From Pedobacter mucosus (lineage in GTDB: Bacteria; Bacteroidota; Bacteroidia; Sphingobacteriales; Sphingobacteriaceae), in the NCBI RefSeq assembly GCF_022200785.1, contig NZ_CP087585.1:744001-808000 (forward strand): 64,000 bases of DNA, written 5' to 3'. Below, in pieces: positions 9,023-18,471 of the stretch; the first letter of the stretch is position 1, and each line of letters begins with the position of its first letter. The position numbers were made by a program, and so were the translations under genes. The notes beneath the pieces are model-generated. The model ran no database searches and was not told the DNA's origin. It was given only the letters and a program-made list of their open reading frames with translations.

Positions 9023-10387
9023 TTACAATTTTTTAAGTTTTATTGTTCTGAAATCTACTTTATTACCGTGGTCCTGTATTAAAATATGTCCTTTTGGAGC
9101 CTTACCAAAGTTTTTCCAATCTTTATATTTACTTATTGCAACTAATTTTTTAAAATCTTCAGATCCGCGAACATATTCTAAAACTTTAACGCCATTTAAA
9201 TAATGTTCGACTTTATTATTAGGATAAACCAACAAACGGGCATTGTTCCAACTGCCAATCGGACGAAGATATCGCGGCTCTTTTTTAGCGGTCATTAAAT
9301 CATACAAAGAAGCCAAAGTACGATTTCCATCTCTACCTAACTTAGCATCGGGATGTAGTTCATCATCTAAAACCTGATATTCTAAACCAATTGCCGAACC
9401 TATATTTTTTTCTTCTAGCGTTACAAAATACTTGATTCCGCTATTGGCTCCAGGAGTTAATTTAAATTCAAAGGACATATCGAATGCAGCAAATTCTTCT
9501 TTGGTTACAATATCACCACCATTGGTTGATTCTGCACCGCCTGATGGCTCTACACTGATAACTCCATCAGCAATTTTCCATCCTTTTGCAGGGAAGGCAT
9601 TTTTGTAGGCGCCAATCCAACCATTATTTGTTTTTCCATCAAAAAGCAATTTATAACCTTCCGATTTTTCATAAGATGATAAGGTATTAGGCGTTAAGTT
9701 AACCGTGTAAATTCCCTTTGAAAATTCTTTTGCTTTTAAGTTTTCCGTCTGAATATTGATGTTTTTGAAGTATACCTTTTTACCATCATTTTCCATATTG
9801 GTTCCAATTCCATGAACTTGTAAACCAATAAAACCTGATTGATCTAAAGTGTCTATTACATAGGCAACAGGCGTTCCATTTACCCATGTTTTGGTTTCAT
9901 TGCCAATACACTCAATTTTATAGTGGTTAAATTCATTCTTTTTATATAATGATTTTGCAGAAGGATTTAATTCCAAAGGATAAAGCCATAATCTTCTGGC
10001 TTCGTCATAAATCCCACCTGTCCAGGCTCTTGGTGTTGGGTCAATTTCTACTTGTCTGCCAAAAACCAATCCTTTGCCGTTATTTCCTTCAGGTTTAATA
10101 TGACTGCGGGTCTGGATTCCAGAGTTTGTTGTTTCTCCTTCCAATTTTACGTCAACTTCTAAAATGAAGTCTCCGTATTCTTTTTCGGTAATCAGAAAGG
10201 AGTTGGGGGTTCCTTTGGTCATGGTGCCCACAATCATTCCGTCTTCAATTTTATATGGCGCAGCACCGGCTACGGCTTTCCATCCTGTTAAGGTTTTACC
10301 GTCGAAAAGAGGTTTTGCTTTTTGAGCAAAAGTTGACAAACTAATAAGGGACAGCGCTATAAATGTATGTGACTTGATATTTAACAT
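9023..10387 (-). CDS. Tandem DUF1080 protein (3-keto-glycoside hydrolase/lyase type)
   Basis: A 454-aa exported protein (signal MLNIKSHTFIALSLISLSTFA) with two DUF1080 domains, a concanavalin-like beta-sandwich. The first opens with LFDGKTLTGWKAVAG (about residues 27-215), the second with LLFDGKTNNGWIGAYKN (about 247-452). Each has the F-D-G-K-x-x-x-G-W signature and a sandwich with conserved GIQ/GIK and LEYQV elements. DUF1080 proteins are recorded as 3-keto-disaccharide hydrolases, and in Bacteroides they act with Gfo/Idh/MocA and TIM-barrel enzymes to cleave glycosides through 3-keto intermediates. The double domain suggests one active and one binding unit, or two specificities (inference). 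Confidence 0.8.
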   Translation of the reverse strand: MLNIKSHTFIALSLISLSTFAQKAKPLFDGKTLTGWKAVAGAAPYKIEDGMIVGTMTKGTPNSFLITEKEYGDFILEVDVKLEGETTNSGIQTRSHIKPEGNNGKGLVFGRQVEIDPTPRAWTGGIYDEARRLWLYPLELNPSAKSLYKKNEFNHYKIECIGNETKTWVNGTPVAYVIDTLDQSGFIGLQVHGIGTNMENDGKKVYFKNINIQTENLKAKEFSKGIYTVNLTPNTLSSYEKSEGYKLLFDGKTNNGWIGAYKNAFPAKGWKIADGVISVEPSGGAESTNGGDIVTKEEFAAFDMSFEFKLTPGANSGIKYFVTLEEKNIGSAIGLEYQVLDDELHPDAKLGRDGNRTLASLYDLMTAKKEPRYLRPIGSWNNARLLVYPNNKVEHYLNGVKVLEYVRGSEDFKKLVAISKYKDWKNFGKAPKGHILIQDHGNKVDFRTIKLKKL

Positions 10388-10423
10388 AATTGATTCTATT
10401 GCCTCGAATTAACGAGTGTATTA

Positions 10424-11779
10424 TTAATATTTAAAAATTTTTCCGTTTGCCATCACTTCTTGTTTGCCTTCATCAAAAGTTGCCTTAGCACCAGTATGAA
10501 CGGCGGCATTGGTCATAATATTAGCTATTGAATGCGAATAACCAGCTTCTACAGGGGCATTCGGAGCTTTACGACTGCGAATACATTCCATCCAGTTTCT
10601 CATGTGGCCAGATGTTAAGTCATCACCTCCCATATTTGCTCCGGTAGCAGTTTTAATTGCTGTTTTTGATAAATCAAATTCTGAAAGTAAATTGGGTTTC
10701 ATACCCATCGCAGCAGCTTCTTTTTCTTTTAACCCACCTTTAGGAGATACTTTATTGGTAATTAAATTTAGTTCTCCACCATTAGAATAATATACTTCGC
10801 CAACATCTCCAACACTATTTTGCATTCTTGAAGTAAAAGTAACTTGGAAACCATCTGGTGTATTTGGCTGTCCATAATCAAAAACAGCAACCATCGAATC
10901 CCAATTTTTACGACCATCTTTCCAAGTGTAAATTCCGCCATTGGCAACTACACTTCTTGGATGATTTAGCTTAGTAAACCAATGTACCGTATCTATCTGG
11001 TGCGACATCCATTGTCCGGGCATGCCAGAAGAGTAAGGCCAAAACAATCTATACTCTAAATATTTTCTTGGATCATAATTTTCGAACGGACGATTCACTA
11101 AAAAACGTTTCCAATCGATATCTTCTTCCCTTAATTTAGCAACCAATTCCGGTCTGCGCCATCGTCCGGGTTGGTTTACATTCCAAACTAAATCTACAGC
11201 TGTTATCGATCCAAATTTACCATCTTGAATGTATTTCGCTGCATTTTGATAATTTTCACCGCTTCGCCTTTGCGATCCAATTTGAACAATTTGCTTACTT
11301 GCTTTTACTGCTTTAAAAGCTGCTTTTGCATCGTCCATCGTTTCAGCAAAAGGCTTTTCTATATAAGCATCGCAATTGGCTTTAACCGCTTCAATGGTAT
11401 GCATGGCATGTTGAAAATCTGCTGTGCTGATGATTACAGCATCTAAATCTTTCATTTCGTAAAGTTCCTCATTATTGCGACAAGCCTTAATATCATGACC
11501 AAATTTGTCTTTCAAATGTGCGATTCCTAGATCTCTGCGATAATTCCAAAGGTCAGAAAGGCCAACAACATCAAAATTTAATTCTTTATTATGATTTAGA
11601 AAACAGGGTAGGAGGGTGTCTTTAAAACGATCTGAAAAACCAACAATGCCAACACGCACCCTGTCGTTTGCGCCGATTATACGACCATAACTTTTGGCAC
11701 TCATACCCATTGTACCTGCGTAGGTAGCGGCAGTAAATATGGCCGATTGCTTAATGAATTTTCGTCTGGAATTTTCCAT
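10424..11779 (-). CDS. Gfo/Idh/MocA family oxidoreductase (Tat signal)
   Basis: A 451-aa protein with a clear twin-arginine signal (SRRKFIKQSAIFTAATYAG), so it is probably folded with its NAD(P) cofactor and exported. The Rossmann motif is RVGIVGFSDRFKD (a loose version), followed by DLDAVIISTADFQHAMHTIEA and DAYIEKPFAETMDDA with the EKP cofactor-contact motif. GMPGQWMSHQIDTVHWF marks the substrate-binding His region. It is the second gene of the operon, 37 bp before the DUF1080 gene and 32 bp behind the TIM-barrel gene. It is clearly different in sequence from the other oxidoreductase of the operon, which would fit separate oxidation and reduction steps. Confidence 0.83.
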   Translation of the reverse strand: MENSRRKFIKQSAIFTAATYAGTMGMSAKSYGRIIGANDRVRVGIVGFSDRFKDTLLPCFLNHNKELNFDVVGLSDLWNYRRDLGIAHLKDKFGHDIKACRNNEELYEMKDLDAVIISTADFQHAMHTIEAVKANCDAYIEKPFAETMDDAKAAFKAVKASKQIVQIGSQRRSGENYQNAAKYIQDGKFGSITAVDLVWNVNQPGRWRRPELVAKLREEDIDWKRFLVNRPFENYDPRKYLEYRLFWPYSSGMPGQWMSHQIDTVHWFTKLNHPRSVVANGGIYTWKDGRKNWDSMVAVFDYGQPNTPDGFQVTFTSRMQNSVGDVGEVYYSNGGELNLITNKVSPKGGLKEKEAAAMGMKPNLLSEFDLSKTAIKTATGANMGGDDLTSGHMRNWMECIRSRKAPNAPVEAGYSHSIANIMTNAAVHTGAKATFDEGKQEVMANGKIFKY

Positions 11780-11811
11780 AAATTAATTTTTATACTTGGC
11801 TATAATTATTA

Positions 11812-12675
11812 TTAATCCGCATAAACGGCTTCAATTTGTTTGGTTAAAAAGTTAAATGATAATGCAAATTGGGAAGGAGTGTAATTTGTACCAGCTTCTA
11901 TAAATATTTTTCCTTTGTAATTTGCTTTTTTTAAAGCCATTAAATAGGGTTTGAAATCATCACCTTTACTGCCTGGTAATGTTCTTTCCTCATTTTCTGC
12001 AATTTCACAATGGATAAGCACATCAGCTGCGTCAATAATACTTTGAGGGGATTCACCCTCTCGCCGCATGTGAAAAATATCGGCATTAAGCCTAAAGTTT
12101 GGATGATTTACCAATCGAACCACTTCAGCAGCAGATTTTACACTGGTTAGAAAGTTAGTTTCCTTAGTTTGCAAATTTTCGAGCACTATTTTAACGTGAC
12201 TTTTTTCTGCTAATAAGGCTAATTTTTTACACAGAATTACAAAATCTCTTTGCGCTTTTTTGATATCATAATTTTCTGGCAGCCTGCGGGCTGTGCCGCT
12301 GCCTAAAACTATTAAACTAACTTTAGCTTGAGCTGCTCTCGAAAATAAAGCATCAGCATATTTTAAAACAACTTGCTCATTAACATCCGGACCAGCGATT
12401 TTCATTTCAGCTGGAAACATAACATTACACATGTAGAGTTCACATTTGGCCTTTTTTATTAACTCAAGATTTTGTTGAAATTTCTCTTCAGATAATGAAG
12501 GAGATATCATTCTTCCGACAGATTCGCCAAATATTTTAAAACCTGATGCAAAAATTATACTATCCTTTTCTATTGGCGCAACTATGCCAAGAGGAATGTA
12601 AGTTTTTTTTATAGGTACAAAACTAAATAATACAGATGAAAGTAAAAGTAGAGCAAGCTTAGTTTTTATTTTCAT
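11812..12675 (-). CDS. Sugar phosphate isomerase/epimerase-like TIM-barrel protein (exported)
   Basis: A 287-aa xylose-isomerase-like TIM-barrel protein with an N-terminal hydrophobic signal (KLALLLLSSVLFSFVPI). Metal-ligand candidates of the fold are visible: Glu in IVLENLQTKE, Asp in FRLNADIFHMRREGES, His/Glu in VLIHCEIAENEERTLPG and Glu in IFIEAGTNYTPS. It heads the operon with the two oxidoreductases and DUF1080. In the 3-keto glycoside route such TIM barrels act as hydratases or epimerases, and this role is inferred from neighbours. No -7 box was identified with confidence upstream. Confidence 0.78.
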   Translation of the reverse strand: MKIKTKLALLLLSSVLFSFVPIKKTYIPLGIVAPIEKDSIIFASGFKIFGESVGRMISPSLSEEKFQQNLELIKKAKCELYMCNVMFPAEMKIAGPDVNEQVVLKYADALFSRAAQAKVSLIVLGSGTARRLPENYDIKKAQRDFVILCKKLALLAEKSHVKIVLENLQTKETNFLTSVKSAAEVVRLVNHPNFRLNADIFHMRREGESPQSIIDAADVLIHCEIAENEERTLPGSKGDDFKPYLMALKKANYKGKIFIEAGTNYTPSQFALSFNFLTKQIEAVYAD

Positions 12676-13172
12676 AGATGAATTATGTTATTAGTCACAA
12701 TAATTAATTTCCATTAATTGAAAATTAATAGGTTTAAATTTGGTTAGAAAAACTCAAGTTTTTGAGTATGTCAAAATAGGATTTTTTGTTGATCGATTTA
12801 GTGGGTTTTGGTAACAATTTAGAAACCTCACCCTTTGAAAGTAAGAATAGATAAACAATTTTTTACCATATAAGACATTTAAGAATCATGTAAGCCCAGC
12901 TCTTATATTTTCTTACATTCCTTATATGGTAGAACTATTTGAAAAGATTCTCAAACAAGTTACCAATGACAGCACTATTACAGGTTATTATTCAAACTTT
13001 TTAATTTTTATCCAAAACTAAATTCAAAGGATGACGGCCGTTCGTAATAGAGGTATTAGTAATTTCAGTAGGCAGCTTTTCGTTGTAGACCAGCATGATC
13101 ACCGCTTTAAAACAAAAATCCCTTTAGAAAATAAATTCTGAAGGGATTATCAATTTATCAGGTTTATCTCGC
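12676..13172. other. Intergenic region with an imperfect palindrome
   Basis: No gene is seen in these 497 bp. The region holds a pair of perfect 11-bp inverted arms, TACCATATAAG at 12864-12874 and CTTATATGGTA at 12921-12931. Between them are degenerate copies of the same word (ATGTAAG at 12888-12894, CTTATAT at 12902-12908, CTTACAT at 12912-12918). It could be a small repeat element or a binding array. The valS terminator lies at the right end. Confidence 0.6.
13117..13148 (-). terminator. valS terminator
   Basis: AATCCCTT and AAGGGATT form an 8-bp stem, extended by TTCT/AGAA pairs toward the loop, 24 bp past the valS stop. On the minus strand it is followed by a T5 run. Confidence 0.75.
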
Positions 13173-15872
13173 TTATCCTAGCATCACCAAACTTTCTTCA
13201 ATAATCTTGATCTTAGCCTCAGCGTCAGCCTTTTTATTTCGTTCGTTTGTAATAATTTCTGGCTTTGCATTTTGCACAAAGCGTTCATTGCTCAATTTTG
13301 CATCAACAGATTTTAAGAAACCTCGAAGATAAACTAGGTCAGCATTTAAGCGAATACGCTCCGCATCAACATCTATGTTTTCCGTTAATGGAATAAAGAA
13401 CTCATCTTTACCCGCCATAAAAGCGATTGCTCCGACAATTTTATCAGTTACCATTTCAGCCTTTGAAACATTTGCTAATTTGTAAACGATGTTTAACCAT
13501 CTCTGGTAATCTAAATCAGAATTAACCTTTAAGCTTAAAGGCAAAGCTTCTTTTGGTGAAATTTGTTTCTGATTACGAACGTTTCTGATTTCAGCAATAA
13601 CCGTTTTAATTACTTCTGCATCTTTCAATAATTTATCATCAATTGCACCACCATTTGGATATTCGGCAACAATACAGCAATCCATTTCTCCACGTTCAGC
13701 AAACAAATCATCATGCCATAATTCTTCCGTTAAGAAAGGCATATTTGGATGCAACAACTTGATGATATTCTCAAAAAATCCGATTGTTGCTTGATAACTT
13801 TCAGCATCAATTGGTTGCTGATAAGCTGGTTTAACCATTTCTAAATACCAGGCACAAAAGTCATCCCAAACCAATTTATAAGTAATCATCAAAGCTTCAG
13901 ATAAACGGTATTGTTTAAAATTAGCTTCAATTTCTACCAATGCTTCGTTGAAACGGTTTTCGAACCATAAAATTGATTGCTTGTTTGGATTTTCTAAGCT
14001 TTCATCAACTTCCCAACCTTTAACCAAACGGAAAGCATTCCATATTTTGTTGGAGAAGTTACGTCCTTGTTCACAGTAACTTTCATCGAACATTAAATCG
14101 TTACCAGCTGGCGACGACATAAGCATTCCAACCCGAACTGCATCGGCGCCATATTTTTCAATCAATCCAATCGGATCAGGAGAATTACCTAGCGATTTAG
14201 ACATTTTGCGACCTAATTTATCGCGAACAATACCTGTTAAGTAAACATTTGTAAATGGCTTTTTGCCCATAAACTCATGTCCAGCCATGATCATTCGGGC
14301 CACCCAGAAAAATAAAATTTCAGGAGCGGTAACCAAATCATTCGTCGGGTAGTAGTAATTAATGTCTTTATTATTAGGGTCTTTAAAACCATCGAATACG
14401 GAGATTGGCCATAACCATGAAGAAAACCATGTATCCATTACATCTTCATCTTGCCTTAAAAAAGGTTCTAACTGATGTTTAAATCCAGCTTTTTCGGTTT
14501 CAGAACAGTTATCATCTAAATGTTTTTTCTTCCAAAATTCTTCTAACGCTTCATCCTTAGTTTTGGCAACTACCCAATTACCTTTGTCATCGTACCAAGC
14601 CGGAATTTGTTGTCCCCACCAAAGCTGACGAGATATGTTCCAATCGCGAACATTTTCCATCCAATGGCGATAGGTATTTTCAAATTTATTCGGAATTAGG
14701 TTTACTTCTTTATTTAAAATATCATCTAGCGCAGGTTTCGCCATTTCTTTCATCTTCACAAACCATTGCATCGAAAGTTTCGGTTCGATAACAGCATCCG
14801 TACGTTCGGAAAAACCAACTTGCGATTTATAATCCTCAACCTTTTCTAAATGGCCAGCTTCTTCCAGCATTTTGGCGATTTTTTTACGGGCTACAAACCT
14901 ATCCTCGCCAACTAAAATTACGGCCAACTCATTTAAAGTTCCATCATCATTTAAAATATCAGTAACAGGCAAATTGTGTTTAACACCTAATTCATAATCG
15001 TTCAAATCATGTGCTGGTGTAACTTTTAAACAACCGGTTCCAAATTCAATATCTACATATTCATCCTCAATTACTGGAATTTCATGATTAACCAAAGGCA
15101 CAAATACCTTTTTGTCTCTTAAATGTGCAAAGCGTTCATCATTCGGATTAATACAAATTGCAGCATCGGCCATAATCGTTTCCGGCCTTGTGGTCGCCAC
15201 CGTTAAGTATTCCGGCTCGTCTTGATTCTTGCTATCTGATTCTTGATTCTTGCTGCTTACTACCTGATACTTAATGTAATATAACTTTTGATTCACTTCC
15301 TTGCGGATCACTTCTTCATCAGAAACAGCCGTTTTACCGGCCGGATCCCAGTTTACCATACGGATGCCACGATAAATCCATCCTTTTTTATGCAAGTGGA
15401 TAAACGAATCGATTACTGCTGCAGAAAGGTCTTCTTCCATAGTGAAACGCGTACGATCCCAATCGCAACTTGCACCTAGTTTCTTTAATTGCTCTAAAAT
15501 AATACCGCCGTATTTCTCTTTCCATTCCCAGGCATATTTCAAAAATTCTTCACGGGAAAGGTCTTTTTTATTGATGCCTTGTTCCTTCAGCATGGCTACA
15601 ACTTTCGCTTCTGTTGCAATAGATGCATGGTCTGTTCCGGGAACCCAACATGCATTTTTACCCTGCATGCGAGCTTTACGAATCAAAACATCCTGAATGG
15701 TATTGTTTAACATATGCCCCATGTGCAGCACTCCAGTTACATTTGGCGGTGGAATTACAATAGTGTAAGGCTCACGTTCATCAGGTTCTGAGTGAAAAAA
15801 TTTCTTTGATAGCCAATAGCTATACCATTTATCTTCGGTTTCTGCAGGATTATAATGTGTGGATATGCTCAT
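13173..15872 (-). CDS. valS: Valyl-tRNA synthetase
   Basis: A class I aminoacyl-tRNA synthetase charging tRNA-Val. The 899-aa protein has the HIGH-type motif HMGH at 50-53, KMSKS within GRKMSKSLGN near 554, the CP1 editing domain (TVATTRPETIMAD from about 224), a helical anticodon-binding domain, and the C-terminal coiled-coil arm (residues about 830-899, rich in N/K/E). An oddity is the stretch SSKNQESDSKNQDE at 206-219, encoded by a direct repeat of AGCAAGAATCAAGA at the entrance of the editing domain; it looks like a low-complexity repeat tolerated in frame. A -7 box lies 30-37 bp upstream of the ATG. Confidence 0.96.
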   Translation of the reverse strand: MSISTHYNPAETEDKWYSYWLSKKFFHSEPDEREPYTIVIPPPNVTGVLHMGHMLNNTIQDVLIRKARMQGKNACWVPGTDHASIATEAKVVAMLKEQGINKKDLSREEFLKYAWEWKEKYGGIILEQLKKLGASCDWDRTRFTMEEDLSAAVIDSFIHLHKKGWIYRGIRMVNWDPAGKTAVSDEEVIRKEVNQKLYYIKYQVVSSKNQESDSKNQDEPEYLTVATTRPETIMADAAICINPNDERFAHLRDKKVFVPLVNHEIPVIEDEYVDIEFGTGCLKVTPAHDLNDYELGVKHNLPVTDILNDDGTLNELAVILVGEDRFVARKKIAKMLEEAGHLEKVEDYKSQVGFSERTDAVIEPKLSMQWFVKMKEMAKPALDDILNKEVNLIPNKFENTYRHWMENVRDWNISRQLWWGQQIPAWYDDKGNWVVAKTKDEALEEFWKKKHLDDNCSETEKAGFKHQLEPFLRQDEDVMDTWFSSWLWPISVFDGFKDPNNKDINYYYPTNDLVTAPEILFFWVARMIMAGHEFMGKKPFTNVYLTGIVRDKLGRKMSKSLGNSPDPIGLIEKYGADAVRVGMLMSSPAGNDLMFDESYCEQGRNFSNKIWNAFRLVKGWEVDESLENPNKQSILWFENRFNEALVEIEANFKQYRLSEALMITYKLVWDDFCAWYLEMVKPAYQQPIDAESYQATIGFFENIIKLLHPNMPFLTEELWHDDLFAERGEMDCCIVAEYPNGGAIDDKLLKDAEVIKTVIAEIRNVRNQKQISPKEALPLSLKVNSDLDYQRWLNIVYKLANVSKAEMVTDKIVGAIAFMAGKDEFFIPLTENIDVDAERIRLNADLVYLRGFLKSVDAKLSNERFVQNAKPEIITNERNKKADAEAKIKIIEESLVMLG

Positions 15873-15901
15873 GAAAAATTATTCAGTATCAATTTGAGTG
15901 G

Positions 15902-15909
15902 CAAAAATA
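15902..15909 (-). promoter_or_regulatory. -7 box of valS
   Basis: On the minus strand the sequence reads TATTTTTG, matching TAnnTTTG, 30-37 bp before the valS ATG. No convincing -33 TTTG at the usual distance. Confidence 0.45.
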
Positions 15910-15953
15910 CGCTTTTAAGGGCAAAATTTAAAGTAGAAATCTTTAAACGCCAA

Positions 15954-16722
15954 ATACGAACATTTAAAATGAGCGGTCTTAATTCGCTAATGATTTAACG
16001 CAATATATGAACACCAACCAAAAACGGCCGTCATTCCCTATTTTATAGGGAATCTTAAAGCGGTAGCTTAACAAATAGCTTTAAGATTCCCGCCTTCGCG
16101 AGAATGACTACCGGTTGTGTATGGAGGTGAACAGGGTATACGAATGCTAAACAAGAATGGCCTTAATTCCCTAACGATTTAAACGCCATATAACACACAA
16201 AACATGAACGGCCGTCATTCCCTATTTTATAGGGAATCTTAAAGCGGTGGATTAACAAAAAGCTTTAAGATTCCCGCTTTCGCGAGAATGACGATCGGTT
16301 TTGTATGGAGGTGAACAGGGTATACGAACACTTAATATGAACGGCCGTCATTCATTAACGAATTCAACGCTATATAAAACGTTATCCAAAAAGGGTAGTC
16401 ATTCTCTATTTTGTAGGGAATCTTAAAGCGGTAGATTAACAAAAGGCTTTAAGATTCCCGCCTTCGAGAGAATGACGACCGGTTTTGTATGGAGGTGAAT
16501 AGGGTATACGAACATTTAACATGAACGTCCGTCATTCCCTATTTTGTAGGGAATCTTAAAGCGGTAGCTTAACAAATAGCTTTAAGATTCCCGCCTTCGC
16601 GAGAATGACGATTGGTTTTGTATGGAGGCAAATATCTTGTATATAGGCAAACACCATATACGAACACTAAACATGAACGGTCGTTAGTCACTAATAAGGC
16701 AAACATCATATACGAACGAAGA
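15954..16722 (+). repeat. 184-bp tandem palindromic repeat array, left block
   Basis: Four copies of a repeat whose cores (TCATTC of GTCATTC) start at 16031, 16215, 16399 and 16532. The spacings are 184, 184 and 133 bp. Each core can fold: GTCATTC pairs with GAATGAC, and inside it GGGAATCTTAAAGC pairs with GCTTTAAGATTCCC (14 bp, perfect in most copies). A local TTCCC-loop-GGGAA hairpin also exists on the left arm. The cores are joined by a conserved spacer with GTATGGAGGTGAACAGGG and ATACGAACA. There is no coding sequence. The region from 15873 to 16803 is otherwise empty. Confidence 0.9.
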
Positions 16723-16803
16723 GTATGCAACATTTCCATTATCATCTCAAAAAAGCCTTTCTATTTCTTAATTTAGCCTATCAAATAAGCAAATCAACCT
16801 ATT

Positions 16804-18351
16804 ATGAATAAAAAACTACTATTACCAACGTTACTTTTGTTTACTTCTTCTTTTGCTTTTGCGCAAGACAAGAAATTAATCGACAATATTGTTAAAGAAG
16901 TAAATGAAAACTCGCAGTTAGAAAAACTGGCGCACGAGCTTCTGGATGTTGTAGGACCGCGTTTAGTGGGTTCTCCGCAAATGAAACAAGCAAACGATTG
17001 GGCAGTAAAAAAATACAGCACATGGGGAATCTCAGCCAAAAATGAAAAATGGGGCGAATGGCGAGGATGGGAAAGGGGAGTATCTCATATTGATTTAATT
17101 AGTCCGAGATTAAGAACTTTAGAAGGCACACAATTGGCTTGGAGTCCATCAACAAATGGAAAAGCAATCAATGCCGAAGCCATAGTTTTACCTGCAATTA
17201 CAGATTCTGTTTCCTTCCAAAAATGGTTACCAACGGTTAAAGGTAAACTGGTTTTGATATCAATGAATCAACTTTCTGGCCGTCCAGAGAAAAACTGGGA
17301 AGAGTTTGCGACAAAAGATTTATTCGAAAAGTATAAAAAGCAAAAAGCTGATGCTGCAAAAGCTTGGGCTGAAGGCATGACAAAGACTGGCTTAACCGCT
17401 AAGAATTTAGCTTTAGCCATCGAAAATGCAGGCGCAGCAGGTATAATTATTAATAATTGGTCGCAAGGTTTTGGAGTTGACAAAATCTTTGGCGCTAATA
17501 CTACGAAAATTCCAACTGTAGATTTATCAGTAGAAGATTATGGGTTAGTATATCGTTTGGCTATAAATGGCGACAAGCCAAAACTTAAAATCGAAGCTGA
17601 ATCTAAAGAATTGGGCGTGGTACCAACCTTTAATACGCTTGCAGAAATTAAAGGCAAGCAAAAACCGAATGAATATGTAATGTTATCTGCTCACTTCGAT
17701 TCGTGGGATGGTGCCAGTGGCGCTACCGATAACGGTTCGGGTACCATCTTAATGATGGAGGCTATGCGTATTTTGAAAAAATTCTATCCAAATCCTAAAC
17801 GTACTATTTTGGTTGGGCATTGGGGAAGTGAAGAACAAGGTTTGAACGGCTCAAGAGCTTTTGTTGAAGATCATCCAGAGATTGTAAGCAATTTACAAGC
17901 CTTATTTAACCAAGATAATGGAACTGGTAGGGTAGTTAATATTGGCGGACAAGGGTTTGCGAAATCAAAAGATTACATTACCCGTTGGTTGGCTGCAGTT
18001 CCTGATACCATTAAAAACCAAGTAAAAACTAGTTTCCCAGGTATGCCAGGTGCTGGAGGTTCAGACTTTGCATCATTCGTTGCTGCGGGCGCCCTGGGTT
18101 ATTCGCTAGGTGCTACCAGCTGGGATTATGGTACTTATACGTGGCATACCAATCGTGATAGCTATGATAAATTGGTTTTTGATGAGATAAAAAGCAATGT
18201 AATATTAACAGCAATTATGGTTTATATGGCTTGTGAAGATGCAGAAAAAACCTCAACAACGAAAGCAACCGATTTACCGGTTAATGAGCGTACAGGAAAG
18301 CCTGCTGCTTGGCCTGAACAAAGAAAAGCAACTCGTAAAGGCGGTTTGTAG
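16804..18351 (+). CDS. M28 family metallopeptidase (exported)
   Basis: A 515-aa secreted zinc aminopeptidase/carboxypeptidase-like enzyme with a signal peptide (LLPTLLLFTSSFAFAQ). A PA-domain-like insert lies around residues 130-260. The catalytic domain carries the M28 zinc sites: H297 and D309 in SAHFDSWDGASGATDNGSG, E343/E344 in WGSEEQG (catalytic base and ligand), Asp in LFNQDNGTG and His in TWHTNRDSYDK. It would remove N-terminal amino acids or dipeptides from peptides in the periplasm. It is a single-gene unit, closed by a terminator at 18373, and lies exactly between two arrays of the 184-bp repeat. Confidence 0.9.
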   Translation: MNKKLLLPTLLLFTSSFAFAQDKKLIDNIVKEVNENSQLEKLAHELLDVVGPRLVGSPQMKQANDWAVKKYSTWGISAKNEKWGEWRGWERGVSHIDLISPRLRTLEGTQLAWSPSTNGKAINAEAIVLPAITDSVSFQKWLPTVKGKLVLISMNQLSGRPEKNWEEFATKDLFEKYKKQKADAAKAWAEGMTKTGLTAKNLALAIENAGAAGIIINNWSQGFGVDKIFGANTTKIPTVDLSVEDYGLVYRLAINGDKPKLKIEAESKELGVVPTFNTLAEIKGKQKPNEYVMLSAHFDSWDGASGATDNGSGTILMMEAMRILKKFYPNPKRTILVGHWGSEEQGLNGSRAFVEDHPEIVSNLQALFNQDNGTGRVVNIGGQGFAKSKDYITRWLAAVPDTIKNQVKTSFPGMPGAGGSDFASFVAAGALGYSLGATSWDYGTYTWHTNRDSYDKLVFDEIKSNVILTAIMVYMACEDAEKTSTTKATDLPVNERTGKPAAWPEQRKATRKGGL

Positions 18352-18372
18352 TTAATAAAATTCAATTATTTA

Positions 18373-18405
18373 AGGGAGCATTTGGAAACGATTGCTCCCT
18401 TTTTT
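18373..18405 (+). terminator. Terminator of the M28 peptidase gene
   Basis: AGGGAGCA and TGCTCCCT form an 8-bp stem with a 12-nt loop, followed by a T-rich run, 21 bp past the stop codon. Confidence 0.88.
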
Positions 18406-18471
18406 GGTTTGTTAGAAGTTTTAGCAGTGATAATTAATGGTGTTCGTTTTTCTTCAAGTTTAATTTTTAAT

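Noticed and set aside
15873..15953. T-box or valine-specific leader ahead of valS
   Set aside because: No T-box sequence, Val-rich short frame or terminator/antiterminator pair is visible.
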